Positions 44,404-53,388 are shown, counted from the stretch's first letter. The stretch is 64,000 nucleotides of DNA from Leptogranulimonas caecicola (GCF_023168405.1 NZ_AP025285.1:1858001-1922000); one strand, 5' to 3'. Notes: generated from the letters alone by a model not told the origin. Translations and numbers: made by a program.

Positions 44404-44519
44404 GCCGCCGGTACGTGTTGCGGTGCGTGGCCACCGGTGCGCGCCTGAGCGTGTGCCAACCGGCGCGTGCCCTGAGCCGCAGCCACCGGTGCGGGCTGCG
44501 GCGTGTCGCCACTGGTGCG
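44404..44519. repeat. Five-copy 26-bp-period array of ACCGGT palindromes upstream of the HicDH-like gene
   Basis: The core GCCACCGGTGCG, or a close variant, begins at 44404, 44430, 44455, 44482 and 44508 (spacings 26, 25, 27, 26). The core is itself palindromic (CACCGGTG). The array lies 50-165 nt upstream of the start codon. It could be a regulator array; extension of the coding frame through it is possible but the translation is low-information. Confidence 0.7.
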
Positions 44520-44529
44520 TGCTCCGCAT

Positions 44530-45125
44530 TTTTTGTGCCTTGGTTATACCGCAGGACGGGATGGACCGGACGGAAAGCCTTCCAAATCCGCTGATGAGGC
44601 GCTCAAGATGTAACCTGGATCGGCTATGGTTCGATATTTGTCGATACGTGCTGGTGAGGATGGCGGGTTTCTCGGCAAGGAGGGAGCCTGCAGCGGTGGA
44701 TGGCTGGGGCGCCTGGCCGACGTGGCAGCGAGCAAACTGCCCTGCGTGGCAGCTGGACTTGACCTACGCCAAGTTGTTTTTCTCATTGACACGGAAGGAG
44801 TTCATTGGCACAAAACCCAGCTAAACGATGGATCTTCCAGCTTTTTGGCATGAAGTCCAGCTAAATGCAAGTCATTCGGCACAGCATGTCGTACGACGCT
44901 GCAGGCCGCCAGCAAGCAAGCTGCCGAGAAGCCCGCCCGCCGCAGGCTGCATGTTCATGGTGGATGTGGGCGGCACGGGCGCTCGGGAGCGGGTACATTG
45001 GAAGGCGTACCGCACTGGCAGTGGCACTGGTTGCAGCACGCCGTCGCCGCCAGCGCACAACCCGCGCGCCACTGCGCGTTGTCGCAACTCGCATGCATCG
45101 CAAGGTCGATCAGGAGGCCCGCCCT
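44530..45125. other. Intergenic region upstream of the RNA methyltransferase, with composite repeat locus B
   Basis: About 600 nt without a convincing gene. 44625-44680 is homologous to 1915-1970 and includes the exact motif TTTCTCGGCA (44668-44677). A 40-bp direct repeat follows at 44805 and 44845, with boxes TTGGCACAAAACC and TTGGCATGAAGTC, each leading into CCAGCTAAA. A related inverted box is at ~44748-44772, and TTCGGCACAG at 44875. A motif variant, TGCCGAGAAG, is at 44924. Confidence 0.6.
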
Positions 45126-46319
45126 ATGGGATTTCGCACGCTCACCTGCCCCATCGCCAAAGAGTGCGGCGGCTGCGAATGGCTGGCGGTGCCCTACCCC
45201 ATTCAGCTACGTCGGAAGCGCGAGGCGGTGGAAGAGCTGTTCCGCGACTACCTGGAAGACGTGCGCCATGGCGCCACGGTCGACGGCCTGCGCATTTACG
45301 GCATGGACGATCCGGTGGCCTTCAGGCATAAGGCGGCCACGCCCTTCGCGCCGGGCAAGCGCGGGTTTGTGCGCAGCGGGTTTTATGCGCGGGGGACGCA
45401 CAGGATAGTGCCCTGCTCGGCCTGCCTCACCGAGGATCCGCGGTGCCGGCCCATCCTCAACGCAGTGGCGCGTATAAGCTCTGACCTTGGCATCCGTGCC
45501 TACGACGAGGACAAGGGCACCGGCCTCTTGCGCCACGGAGTGGTCCGCACCGGTTGGAAGTCCAATGAGGGCCTGCTCACACTGGTAACCAACGGCGACT
45601 CGCTGCCCCATGCCAAGGAGCTGGCGAAGGCAGTGGCCCAAAAGGCCAAGGTGCATTTGTCGGTAGTTCAAAACGTGAATCAACGGCGCACCAACGCCAT
45701 CCTGGGATTCAAGAACAAGCCGCTGCTGGGCCCCGGCGTGATGCACGACAGCCTGCTGGACGTGGAATTCACCGTTGGCCCTACGAGCTTTTATCAAACC
45801 AACCCAGAGCAAACCGAGGTCCTCTACAGTTTGGCCATCGCGCAATCGCGCCTGGACGCCGGCATGCGGGTGCTGGACGCCTACTGCGGCATAGGCACCA
45901 TCGGGCTGTGCGCGGCCCATCAGGTGGAGGGGCTCGAGGTCGTGGGCGTGGAGCGGGTGGAAGGCGCGGTGGCCGACGCTCGGCGGAACGCCAAGGCCAA
46001 CGGGCTGGAGAAACAGGCTCGGTTCGTCTGTGCCGACGCCACCAGTTACATGATCGACGCTGCCCGAGCCGGCCGAAAGTTCGACGGCGTGATCCTCGAC
46101 CCGCCGCGCGCCGGCTCGACCCCGGAGTTTTTGAGCGCCGTCTGCGCCCTGGCGCCTGAGCGCGTGGTCTACGTGAGCTGCAACCCCCAGACCCAGCGCC
46201 GCGACGTGGATCTGTTGGTACGCCAGGGCTATGAGCTGGACACATTGGCGGTGGTGGACCTGTTCCCCCAGACCAAGCACGCCGAGACCGTCGCCACCCT
46301 GGTGCGCACCCGCGCCTAG
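45126..46319 (+). CDS. 23S rRNA (uracil-5-)-methyltransferase, RlmD/RlmCD family
   Basis: A 397-residue protein from the ATG at 45126, with AGGAGG upstream. The N-terminal Cys cluster for a [4Fe-4S] centre is 'CPIAKECGGCEW', with a fourth candidate Cys in 'VPCSACL'. There is no TRAM domain, since the Cys motif begins at residue 8. The SAM-binding Rossmann part has 'VLDAYCGIGTIGLCAA' and 'VVGVERVEGAV'. 'ILDPPRAGS' and the catalytic-Cys motif 'VVYVSCNPQT' complete the TrmA/RlmD signature. It methylates C5 of a uridine in RNA, most likely 23S rRNA. Four nt after the stop is an exact TGCCGAGAAACCC motif. Confidence 0.9.
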   Translation: MGFRTLTCPIAKECGGCEWLAVPYPIQLRRKREAVEELFRDYLEDVRHGATVDGLRIYGMDDPVAFRHKAATPFAPGKRGFVRSGFYARGTHRIVPCSACLTEDPRCRPILNAVARISSDLGIRAYDEDKGTGLLRHGVVRTGWKSNEGLLTLVTNGDSLPHAKELAKAVAQKAKVHLSVVQNVNQRRTNAILGFKNKPLLGPGVMHDSLLDVEFTVGPTSFYQTNPEQTEVLYSLAIAQSRLDAGMRVLDAYCGIGTIGLCAAHQVEGLEVVGVERVEGAVADARRNAKANGLEKQARFVCADATSYMIDAARAGRKFDGVILDPPRAGSTPEFLSAVCALAPERVVYVSCNPQTQRRDVDLLVRQGYELDTLAVVDLFPQTKHAETVATLVRTRA

Positions 46320-46448
46320 CAGCTGCCGAGAAACCCGCCTTCCAAAGGCTGGCACTCATTACTATATTGATACACAATGCGGCACCCGCAACACTCCGCC
46401 ATGCGACCTCCCATGCAGCGCTCGCCGACGCATGGCGCCCCGGCTGCT

Positions 46449-47510
46449 CTACTGGGCCGCCTGGTCGTTGGAGGCGTTGGCCACCATGGGGAAGGTGATC
46501 GAGATGGTGGTGGCGGTGGCGCCGTCGGACCAGGCGTCCACCGAGAGGCCCATCTTGCGGGCCAGGTCCTGCACCAAAAAGAGGCCGATGCCGGTGGACG
46601 TGCGGCCAGAGCGATCTCGGCCGTTCTCGCCCACAAAGCCCTTGTCCCAAATACGGGGTAGGTCTTGGAGGGGGATCCCCTGCCCGTTGTCGCGCACTTC
46701 CAGCACCACGGTCTCATGGGCGGAGGATTGGTTTTCTCGGTGAGCGATGAACGCCAGGGTGAGCTCGCGCTCGGGAGAGGCATACTTGATGGCGTTGTCC
46801 ACCAGCTGGCCCAAAATGAAGGTCACCCATTTGGGATCGCAGTAAATCTGCTGGTCAAGGCCCTCGAAGGCCAGATGCACGTGGCTGAGCTGGAGGGCGG
46901 TCATTCGGCTGCGGGCCACCTCGCGCACCAGCTGGCCCAAGTTTTGGGGGCGCACCAGGTAGTCGCGGTCAACGGAGTAGGACCGGGCCAGGTAGAGGGC
47001 CTGGTCGACGCAGGACTCGATGCGCTGGAGCTCGGGCTCGATGCGGCGGGCCAGAGGACTCGCGTCGCCCTGGACCATGAGGGAGATGGCAGCCACCGGC
47101 GTCTTGACCTCGTGGCTCCAACGCTCGATGTAGCTGCGGTATTCGGCGGCGTCGGCGCGCTCTTTGCCGGTGGAGAGGCGGTATTGGTCCAGCAGGGCGT
47201 CCACCGCGTCGTCGGCGCAGTTGGCCGGATAGCGGCGCTGGGAAGGCAGCGTGCTCGCCACATCGATGGGCGTGGGGTCGCCGCCCACCTGGGCCTGGGC
47301 GATGCGATCCACCTGATGCCAGAAGGAAGCCGAAGGCAGATAGCCCGCAAAGAGTCGCAGGACTTCGGCCACCAGCAGGATGGCGCCCACGAGCGCCACG
47401 AAGTCTTCCGAGGCGCCGGTGAGCCACAGCATCAGCATAAGCAGGGCGAAAGTGAGCCCAAATATGAGCAGATCGAGCAGGCGGGATCTCAGATAGCGCA
47501 ATGCATTCAT
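46449..47510 (-). CDS. Sensor histidine kinase, BceS-like intramembrane-sensing type
   Basis: 353 residues. Two closely spaced membrane helices at the N-terminus (residues ~13-55) with no real extracellular loop are typical of intramembrane-sensing kinases of cell-envelope antibiotic responses. The phospho-acceptor His is in 'WSHEVKTPVAA' (~residue 132). The ATPase has the N box 'QLVDNAIKYASP', G1 'VRDNGQGIP' and G2 'GRTSTGIGLFLVQDLA'. It is 12 nt downstream of the response regulator and so co-transcribed. BceS kinases usually neighbour a BceAB transporter, which is absent here. Confidence 0.9.
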   Translation of the reverse strand: MNALRYLRSRLLDLLIFGLTFALLMLMLWLTGASEDFVALVGAILLVAEVLRLFAGYLPSASFWHQVDRIAQAQVGGDPTPIDVASTLPSQRRYPANCADDAVDALLDQYRLSTGKERADAAEYRSYIERWSHEVKTPVAAISLMVQGDASPLARRIEPELQRIESCVDQALYLARSYSVDRDYLVRPQNLGQLVREVARSRMTALQLSHVHLAFEGLDQQIYCDPKWVTFILGQLVDNAIKYASPERELTLAFIAHRENQSSAHETVVLEVRDNGQGIPLQDLPRIWDKGFVGENGRDRSGRTSTGIGLFLVQDLARKMGLSVDAWSDGATATTISITFPMVANASNDQAAQ

Positions 47511-47522
47511 AGCTGCGCCCCG

Positions 47523-48188
47523 CTACACCGAGTATCCCTGGCCACGATGGGTCACCAGGTAATTCTCGATGCCCAGCTTGGCCAGCGTCTGGCGCAGGCG
47601 GTTGACGTTCACCGTGAGGGTGTTGTCATCCACGTAGGCCTCGGAGTCCCAGAGCTCGCACATGAGGGCCGTACGCGAAACCACCGCCCCTGCGTTGTGC
47701 ATAAGATACGCAAGAATCCGCAGCTCGTTGCGCGTAAGATCCACCGTCTTGCCGTTGGCCTTGGCGCAGGAAGCCTCCACGTCCAACGTAAGCCCTTTGT
47801 GCGTGAGCGTGGGCCGAGCCTGCGCCTGCGAGCTGCGCCGCAGCAGCGCCTCGATGTGGGCCACCAGCACGTAGACCGAGTAGGGCTTGGTAATAAAATC
47901 GTCCGCCCCCATGGTCATGGCCAGCACCTCGTCCATCTCCGAGGCGCGACTGGTTACCACAATGATTGGAATGCCCGACTTGTCCCGCAGCTCTCGACAG
48001 ATGGCCGTGCCGTCCACACCCGGAAGCCCCAGGTCCAAAAGGACCAGGTCCGGCGCCGCGTCCAGCACCGCCTGACTGGCATGGGCCCAATCGCAGATCT
48101 CCACGGGCTCATAGCCGCGCTGCACCAGCAGGTCGCTCAGCGCCTCCCTGATGGCCACGTCATCCTCTACCAGCGCGATGCGCGTCAT
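47523..48188 (-). CDS. OmpR/PhoB-family response regulator
   Basis: A 221-residue protein. The receiver domain (1-115) has the acidic pair 'VEDD' at ~8-10, the phospho-acceptor Asp in 'LVLLDLGLPG' (~52), the switch residue in 'VVTSRAS' and Lys in 'FITKPYSV' (~101). The C-terminal winged helix (~130-220) contains 'LTRNELRILAYLM' and 'VDDNTLTVNVNRLRQTLAKLG', a BceR-like recognition helix. With the adjacent kinase it forms a two-component system; the target genes are not evident. Confidence 0.93.
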   Translation of the reverse strand: MTRIALVEDDVAIREALSDLLVQRGYEPVEICDWAHASQAVLDAAPDLVLLDLGLPGVDGTAICRELRDKSGIPIIVVTSRASEMDEVLAMTMGADDFITKPYSVYVLVAHIEALLRRSSQAQARPTLTHKGLTLDVEASCAKANGKTVDLTRNELRILAYLMHNAGAVVSRTALMCELWDSEAYVDDNTLTVNVNRLRQTLAKLGIENYLVTHRGQGYSV

Positions 48189-48360
48189 GGCACTCCCCTC
48201 TCTTCACGCTTCCTTGCCGACAAAACCCCTGCTCGCATCCAGTGCGAATTATGCTCTCGCTACCGCGCGGCGACTCGGCGCGCCACCGCGTCGCACACAG
48301 CGGCGCTGACCCGCCGCGCAGCCGCCGTACCTCCAGCCCGGCAGCACGCACGACAGCTCC

Positions 48361-49113
48361 CTAGAACGGGCGATGAGGCTTGGCGCGGACGGCGTCCAGC
48401 AGCTTGCGGTAGCCCTGCTCCAACCGAGAAGCGATGTCATTGGCAGCTGCAGCCTCGCCAGAGGCCGCTAAGCCGTCAGCAGCCCGAAGGACGCCGTGCT
48501 CGTCCGAAGCCAGCAGGATGCTTGCCCAGGCAGCAGGATCAGTCTCAACCCTAGCAGCCAACCGGGGGTCGAAGGCCACAGGGACGCCTAACGTTTTTGC
48601 AACATCCACAGCCAGGGAAGCCACTGCTGCCAGCGGCTCTTCCAAGCCTGCCCCCACTTCCAGCGTGCCCTCTGGGGTCACTGCCAGCAGAATCTCGGGG
48701 GCAACGCCGGTCTCTTGCGCTTCCAAGCGGGCGGCCTGGGCGCGCGCGGTGAGCCCCGCTGCGCTCAGATCCTCAAGCTCCTCATAGGGCCCTAGCGCCA
48801 TGGCGGCGCGCCCCTGGCCGTCGAGGGCGATCATGAGGACGCCGTCGGGGTTCTCGGCAGCCCCAGAATCCAAGGTTTGCTCGATGTGCTGTTGGACCCA
48901 GGCACAAAACTCCGGAGTCAGCGGATCACCCTGAGCGCTACGGGCACGCAACGCGCGCAGGTGGCGGCTCTCCAGCGGAAGCTGTCGGCCTGCGATGCGC
49001 CAGCGGCACACCAGCACCGGGTCGCCAAGCTCGAAGGACGCGAGGCGAGCAAGCTCCTCTGCCTCGAGGGCGGCCAGATCGGCCTCTGTGTAGTCGCGGG
49101 ATGGGTCCAGCAT
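48361..49113 (-). CDS. Conserved-looking hypothetical protein, 250 residues
   Basis: Not recognised. The sequence is acidic and Ala/Glu/Leu-rich, without signal peptide or membrane segment. It starts 'MLDPSRDYTEADLAALEAEELARL' and has a central segment 'PDGVLMIALDGQGRAAMALGPYEEL' and a second strand-rich part 'APEILLAVTPEGTLEVGAGLEEP'. Codon use and GC match the neighbouring genes, which supports a real gene. It has no operon partner: the response regulator begins 172 nt downstream. A copy of the multi-hairpin repeat lies upstream. Confidence 0.7.
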   Translation of the reverse strand: MLDPSRDYTEADLAALEAEELARLASFELGDPVLVCRWRIAGRQLPLESRHLRALRARSAQGDPLTPEFCAWVQQHIEQTLDSGAAENPDGVLMIALDGQGRAAMALGPYEELEDLSAAGLTARAQAARLEAQETGVAPEILLAVTPEGTLEVGAGLEEPLAAVASLAVDVAKTLGVPVAFDPRLAARVETDPAAWASILLASDEHGVLRAADGLAASGEAAAANDIASRLEQGYRKLLDAVRAKPHRPF

Positions 49114-49215
49114 GACGGCTCCTTGGGTTAACGCATCTATCGACGTAGCTTCTACCCTACTTCAACAGGCGGGATAGGTGCCGGGAAGGCAAAAGAAGGC
49201 CCATATAGGGCGCTG

Positions 49216-49490
49216 CGTTCTCCTTAGGGGCTCAAAAGAACATCCAGAGGGTGTAGCTGTTCTCCTAGGCGCTCTAAGAGAACAGTCATTTGGGCTCTCC
49301 GTACTCCTAAGCAGCCAGATAGAACCCATTCTGTTCTATTTGGCTGCTTAGGAGTCCATTACCGCTGAAGATCGCTTGAGAAGCGTTCTATTTGGAGTCT
49401 AATAGCCATCCCAGCTTTGCAAGTTGTTCTCCTAGATACTCATCTAGCACATCGAGATGAGCGGGCCCAGATGGCCCCCACAGGAGGTCC
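49216..49490. repeat. Multi-hairpin intergenic element, copy 2
   Basis: Homologous to 21151-21420. The central hairpin arms are at 49303-49325 and 49333-49355 with the same CCATTCT loop. Relative to copy 1, arm position 8 changes G to A with C to T opposite, and position 14 changes T to C with A to G opposite; position 16 changes A to G, leaving a G-T wobble. Pairing is therefore preserved. A 12-nt insertion follows the hairpin (ACCGCTGAAGATCGCTTGAG). Confidence 0.9.
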
Positions 49491-49647
49491 CCGCCCAACA
49501 GTAAACCCAGATCGTCGCAGGTCGCCTATGGCCTCCCCGCAGGGGGAGTCCCAAGGTGAGCTCCCCTAAGAGCAAAAGGGCTGCTACCAGATAGTCTGCA
49601 GGTGCTCCCCCATCCCCGCCGCGCCTTTTCCATCGTCGAATCATCGC

Positions 49648-49681
49648 AAAAAAGGGCGGACACTCCCCCGAGTGTCCGCCC
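49648..49681 (-). terminator. Rho-independent terminator of purH
   Basis: A perfect 12-bp stem, GGGCGGACACTC with GAGTGTCCGCCC, and a 4-nt loop are followed on the minus strand by TTTTTT. Confidence 0.95.
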
Positions 49682-49798
49682 GTCTCATGCATATCGTCGC
49701 TCGTCGCCCCCGTCTGCAGAACGCCGCTGCATGTGGGGGCGACAGCTTCATTCCCACGGCGAACCCGCAAGCCCTAGCCCACAGGCTCACGCACGATA

Positions 49799-51400
49799 CT
49801 AGTGCCTGAAGTGCCGGCGACCGGTGAAGACCATGGCGATGTTGTGCTCGTCGCAGGCAGCGATGACCTCCTCGTCGCGCACCGAGCCGCCGGGCTGAAT
49901 GATGGCGGTGACGCCGCGGGCGGCCAGCTCGTCAACGTCGTCGCGGAAGGGGAAGAACGCGTCGCTGGCCGCAGCCAGGTTCTCCGGCGCCACGCCCATG
50001 CGCTCGCAGGCCTTGTGGGCGCGGTCGCAGGCGATGATGGCGGAGTCCACGCGGTTGGGCTGGCCGGGCCCCATGCCAATGCCGGCGTCGTCCTTCGCGA
50101 TGAGGATGGCGTTGGACTTCACGGTCTTAACCACCTTCCAGCCAAACTCCAGGTCGTGGAGCTCCTGGGCCGTGGGAGCACGGCGAGTGACCACCTGGTA
50201 GTCGGCGGGTTTCTCGGTCACGTGGTCGACGTCTTGCACCAAAAGACCGCCGTCCACCGTGCGCATCTCCTGGGCGGCGGGAGCATCCACGCCGCCGGTG
50301 GCAAGGACGCGCAGGTTCTTGCGACGGCTCAGGCGCTCCAGGGCCTCGGGAGTGAAGGAGGGCGCGATGAGGACCTCCACAAACTGCTTGTTGACGTCGG
50401 CAAAGTGCTCCACCAGCTCCAGGGGCACCTCGCGGTTACAGGCGATGATGCCGCCAAAGGCGCTCACCGGGTCGCAGGCGTAGGCCTTGTCGTAGGCCTC
50501 GGTGACGTTGGCGGCCACGGCAGAGCCGCAGGGATTCTGGTGCTTCAAGATGATGCAGGCGGGCTCGTCAAACTCGCAGACGGCGGACCAGGCGGCGTCG
50601 GTATCCAGCAGGTTGTTGTAGGACAGCGGCTTGCCGTTGAGCTGCGTGGCGCAGGCCAGCGAGTGGGGAGCGGCGTTGGCATCGCGGTAGAAGGCGGCCG
50701 CCTGGTGGGGGTTCTCGCCGTAGCGCAGGTCTTGCTGCTTGGTATAGGCCAAGGTCAGGCGCTCAGGGAACTGTGTGGGCACAGCGCCCTCGGCATCGAT
50801 GAGCTGGCCGGCCAGCCAATTGGAGATGGCCGTGTCATAGGCCGCGGTGGTGGTATAGGCCTTCACCTGCAGCTGACGGCGCAGCTCCAGCGAGGTGGCG
50901 CCGTCGTGGGCCGCCATGTCGTCCAGGATGCGCCCGTAGTCTGCCGGATCGCACACCACGGTGACGCTCTGGGCGTTCTTGGCCGCAGACCTCAGCATGG
51001 AGGGGCCGCCAATATCGATGTGCTCCACGGCGTCGGCAAAGGTGACGTCGGGCTTGGCCACGGTCTTCTCAAACTCGTACAGGTTCACGCACACCAGGTC
51101 GATCATGGGGATGTCGTGGGCCGCGGCCTCCTCCATGTGCTCGGCGCTGTCGCGACGCGCCAGAAGGCCGCCGTGGACCTTGGGATGCAGCGTCTTCACA
51201 CGGCCGCCCATCATCTCGGGAAAGCCGGTGTACTCCGAGATCTCCGTCACCGGCACGCCCGCTTCTTCCAGCACTTTCGCGGTGCCCCCGGTGGAGATGA
51301 TCTGCGTACCGTAGGTGTCGTGGAGCGCGCGGCAAAACTGTGCCACCCCGCTCTTGTCCGTCACCGAGACCAACGCCTTTTGAATCTTCCTCTCTGCCAT
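49799..51400 (-). CDS. purH: Bifunctional AICAR transformylase / IMP cyclohydrolase
   Basis: A 533-residue protein starting at 51400 ('[18 protein letters not shown]', GAGAGGA upstream). The N-terminal MGS-like cyclohydrolase domain has '[15 protein letters not shown]' and '[16 protein letters not shown]'. The C-terminal transformylase domain has '[14 protein letters not shown]', '[13 protein letters not shown]' and '[37 protein letters not shown]'. It carries out the last two steps of IMP synthesis using 10-formyl-THF. No other purine gene is adjacent. A motif variant (TTTCTCGGTC) lies within the coding sequence near 50209. Confidence 0.97.
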   Translation of the reverse strand: MAERKIQKALVSVTDKSGVAQFCRALHDTYGTQIISTGGTAKVLEEAGVPVTEISEYTGFPEMMGGRVKTLHPKVHGGLLARRDSAEHMEEAAAHDIPMIDLVCVNLYEFEKTVAKPDVTFADAVEHIDIGGPSMLRSAAKNAQSVTVVCDPADYGRILDDMAAHDGATSLELRRQLQVKAYTTTAAYDTAISNWLAGQLIDAEGAVPTQFPERLTLAYTKQQDLRYGENPHQAAAFYRDANAAPHSLACATQLNGKPLSYNNLLDTDAAWSAVCEFDEPACIILKHQNPCGSAVAANVTEAYDKAYACDPVSAFGGIIACNREVPLELVEHFADVNKQFVEVLIAPSFTPEALERLSRRKNLRVLATGGVDAPAAQEMRTVDGGLLVQDVDHVTEKPADYQVVTRRAPTAQELHDLEFGWKVVKTVKSNAILIAKDDAGIGMGPGQPNRVDSAIIACDRAHKACERMGVAPENLAAASDAFFPFRDDVDELAARGVTAIIQPGGSVRDEEVIAACDEHNIAMVFTGRRHFRH

Positions 51401-51528
51401 GAATCCTCTCTCTCTTATGTTCTGGCTCCCCTCTACTGCATGTTCCATCGTGCCACAAAAGAGGAGCCCGGCAAGCGACTCCGCCCGCCGAGCTCCTCCC
51501 GCAATATCATCCCAGTGCTTCCCGCACG

Positions 51529-53388
51529 CTAGTGCTGCGCGCGCCTCATCGCCACTGTTGCCACTGCAGCCGCCACGCCCAAGACGGCCAGTGCGCCTAG
51601 ACCATAGGCTGCCGAGAAACCCTCGTCACCGGTGGCTGGCAGCCCACGCTCTGCCCTACCTTTAGGAGACACCTTGGCCCCGGCAGCCTTGGAAGCCCCT
51701 GATGCCTGACCAGGTTGCCGAGAAACGCCCTCGCTGCCCGCAGCGCCATTCTGTGAAGGCTGTGGCGCGCCAGGGGTTTGGGAGCCTTCTGGACCTTGGG
51801 TCTCGCCAGGAGCCTGCGGCTCATCGGGGTGTTGATCGGGAGCCTGCGGCTCATCGGGCTGAGAGGACTCCTCGACGGCTTTCCAGTGGGCGTAATAGAC
51901 CAGGTTGCCTGTGGCGGTCTCGGGGATCTCCTCCACCGCGTCGCCGCCGCCAGACGAGGTATACCAGCCTTCAAAGGTGTAGCCTGGGCGCACCACCATC
52001 TGCGGCAGGATCAAGCCCGTGCCATAGGTGTAATGGGTGAGGCGCCGATCGAGGATCTTGCCGCCCTCAGGGTCGAGATACACCAGATAGGTGTTAGGGC
52101 TCCATTTGGCCCAGAAGGCCTGGTCACCTGTGGCCGTTGCCGGGATCTCAGACATCGGCTGCCCTGTGAGCTGCGCATTGTCATACCATCCGCCAAAAGT
52201 GCAGCCCACATGGGTCGCGCCAGGCAACGGCTGTGCCGTGCCAGGCACATAGGACGTCACATCGTCGCCTTCCAGCGTGCCGCCATTGAGGTTGAGCTGC
52301 ACTTTGCAGGGAAGCACGGACCATCGGGCCACCAGCTCCACCGGCGCGCTCACCGGAGAGGCAAAGTCATAGGGCGCAGAGGATCCTTTTGCATACCAGC
52401 CGTCAAACCTATAGCCGGCGCGCACGGGATCTGCGGGGCGAGAGGCCAAGCCGCCGGCTTCCACCAGCTCCATGGCAGGGGCGCCGGACCCGCCGGCAAC
52501 ATCAAAGATGACTGTATGGAGCGATACAGAGCGGGTGTCTGCGGAGTTCGCCACCCCTCGTCCGCCCAACGCCTTGACGGCGGCAGTATAGCTTCCGGGC
52601 TGGCGCAAGGCCGGGCACGCTGTAGACCGGGCGTCTGCCGCCATGCGGTCATCCAACAGCGTCTCGCCGGAGGCAGAGGTCACCGTCACCTGATAACCGT
52701 TGGCACCTTCAACGCCATCCCAAGCTATCCGGGCATGATCGGCGCTCCAACCCACCGAGGCAGGAGCGGCCAGCTGCCATTGGGCGGTAAGGGTGATGGG
52801 CGCCATCACCTGGGCTCCCCAGCCAGAGAAATCATAGGTTGGGGCCAACGCGCCGTCGACCGGGGAGGTGGTCCACCCCTTGAAGCTGTGGGAGCCCCAA
52901 CTAGGAGTTGCAGGGGCGTGCTTCAGCTTTTGGCCGGCCTCCACAAGCATGCCTACGGGAGTTGGCGCCTGGCCATTGTTGGGATCCAGAGAAACCGTCA
53001 CCACCGTGTCGCGCGCGTTGATAAGCGAGGAGCTCGAGCCGCCTGCCGTCTGGGCGACGCCCACCGCAAACCCATAGGTGCCGGGCTCTGCGATGGTAAG
53101 GGAGTAGCTGTTGGTTTGCGGCGAATAGGTTTGCGTATGCACGCCGTCCTTCATGACCCAGAGTACGTAGTAACGAGCTCCCGTCACGGCGTCCCAAGAC
53201 ACGGTGGCGGTGTTCGAACCCGTCACCGCCCACCTTAGATTGCTAATGGTGCGGGAATCTTGGGCGGCTTCTACCGGGTCCGAGGGATCCTCTGCCAGCG
53301 CCACCGTCGCCGTCCCCCACAGGCTCACCGCCATGAGGCAGGAGGCCAAAAGGGCCGCAGCTTTCCAATAATGACTCGTTTTATTCAT
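51529..53388 (-). CDS. Sortase-anchored surface protein with four InlB-type B-repeats
   Basis: A 619-residue protein started at 53388 (AAGGAG upstream). The signal peptide ends near 'TVALAEDP'. A fibronectin-III-like domain follows (~45-125), then a B-repeat ('VSLDPNNGQAPTP...FKGWTTSP'), a second Fn3-like domain and three more B-repeats, each ending 'xxxFxGWY...LVARW / FWAKW / YYAHW'. A Pro/Glu/Gln-rich wall-spanning stretch with repeated 'DEPQAP' precedes the sorting signal 'LPATGDEG', a hydrophobic helix and 'MRRAQH'. It is probably an adhesin. Two exact copies of the dispersed motif lie in its C-terminal low-complexity coding region (51610, 51716). Confidence 0.9.
   Translation of the reverse strand: MNKTSHYWKAAALLASCLMAVSLWGTATVALAEDPSDPVEAAQDSRTISNLRWAVTGSNTATVSWDAVTGARYYVLWVMKDGVHTQTYSPQTNSYSLTIAEPGTYGFAVGVAQTAGGSSSSLINARDTVVTVSLDPNNGQAPTPVGMLVEAGQKLKHAPATPSWGSHSFKGWTTSPVDGALAPTYDFSGWGAQVMAPITLTAQWQLAAPASVGWSADHARIAWDGVEGANGYQVTVTSASGETLLDDRMAADARSTACPALRQPGSYTAAVKALGGRGVANSADTRSVSLHTVIFDVAGGSGAPAMELVEAGGLASRPADPVRAGYRFDGWYAKGSSAPYDFASPVSAPVELVARWSVLPCKVQLNLNGGTLEGDDVTSYVPGTAQPLPGATHVGCTFGGWYDNAQLTGQPMSEIPATATGDQAFWAKWSPNTYLVYLDPEGGKILDRRLTHYTYGTGLILPQMVVRPGYTFEGWYTSSGGGDAVEEIPETATGNLVYYAHWKAVEESSQPDEPQAPDQHPDEPQAPGETQGPEGSQTPGAPQPSQNGAAGSEGVSRQPGQASGASKAAGAKVSPKGRAERGLPATGDEGFSAAYGLGALAVLGVAAAVATVAMRRAQH

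Larger units (their letters stand above)
49114..49798. other. Intergenic region with the multi-hairpin element copy 2 and the purH terminator
   Basis: 685 nt with no convincing gene. It holds the repeat at 49216-49490 and the terminator at 49648-49681. The stretch between them is low-information and GC-rich. Confidence 0.6.

Noticed and set aside
44356-44529. N-terminal extension of the HicDH-like protein through the repeat array
   Set aside because: The frame is open, but the translation is a repetitive Arg/Thr/Gly/His string, and a good ribosome binding site and the Rossmann start are at 44355.
44530-45125. Longer open frame reading into the RNA methyltransferase from 44865
   Set aside because: It is open by chance in GC-rich DNA. 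The family N-terminus (Cys cluster at residue 8) and AGGAGG support the start at 45126.
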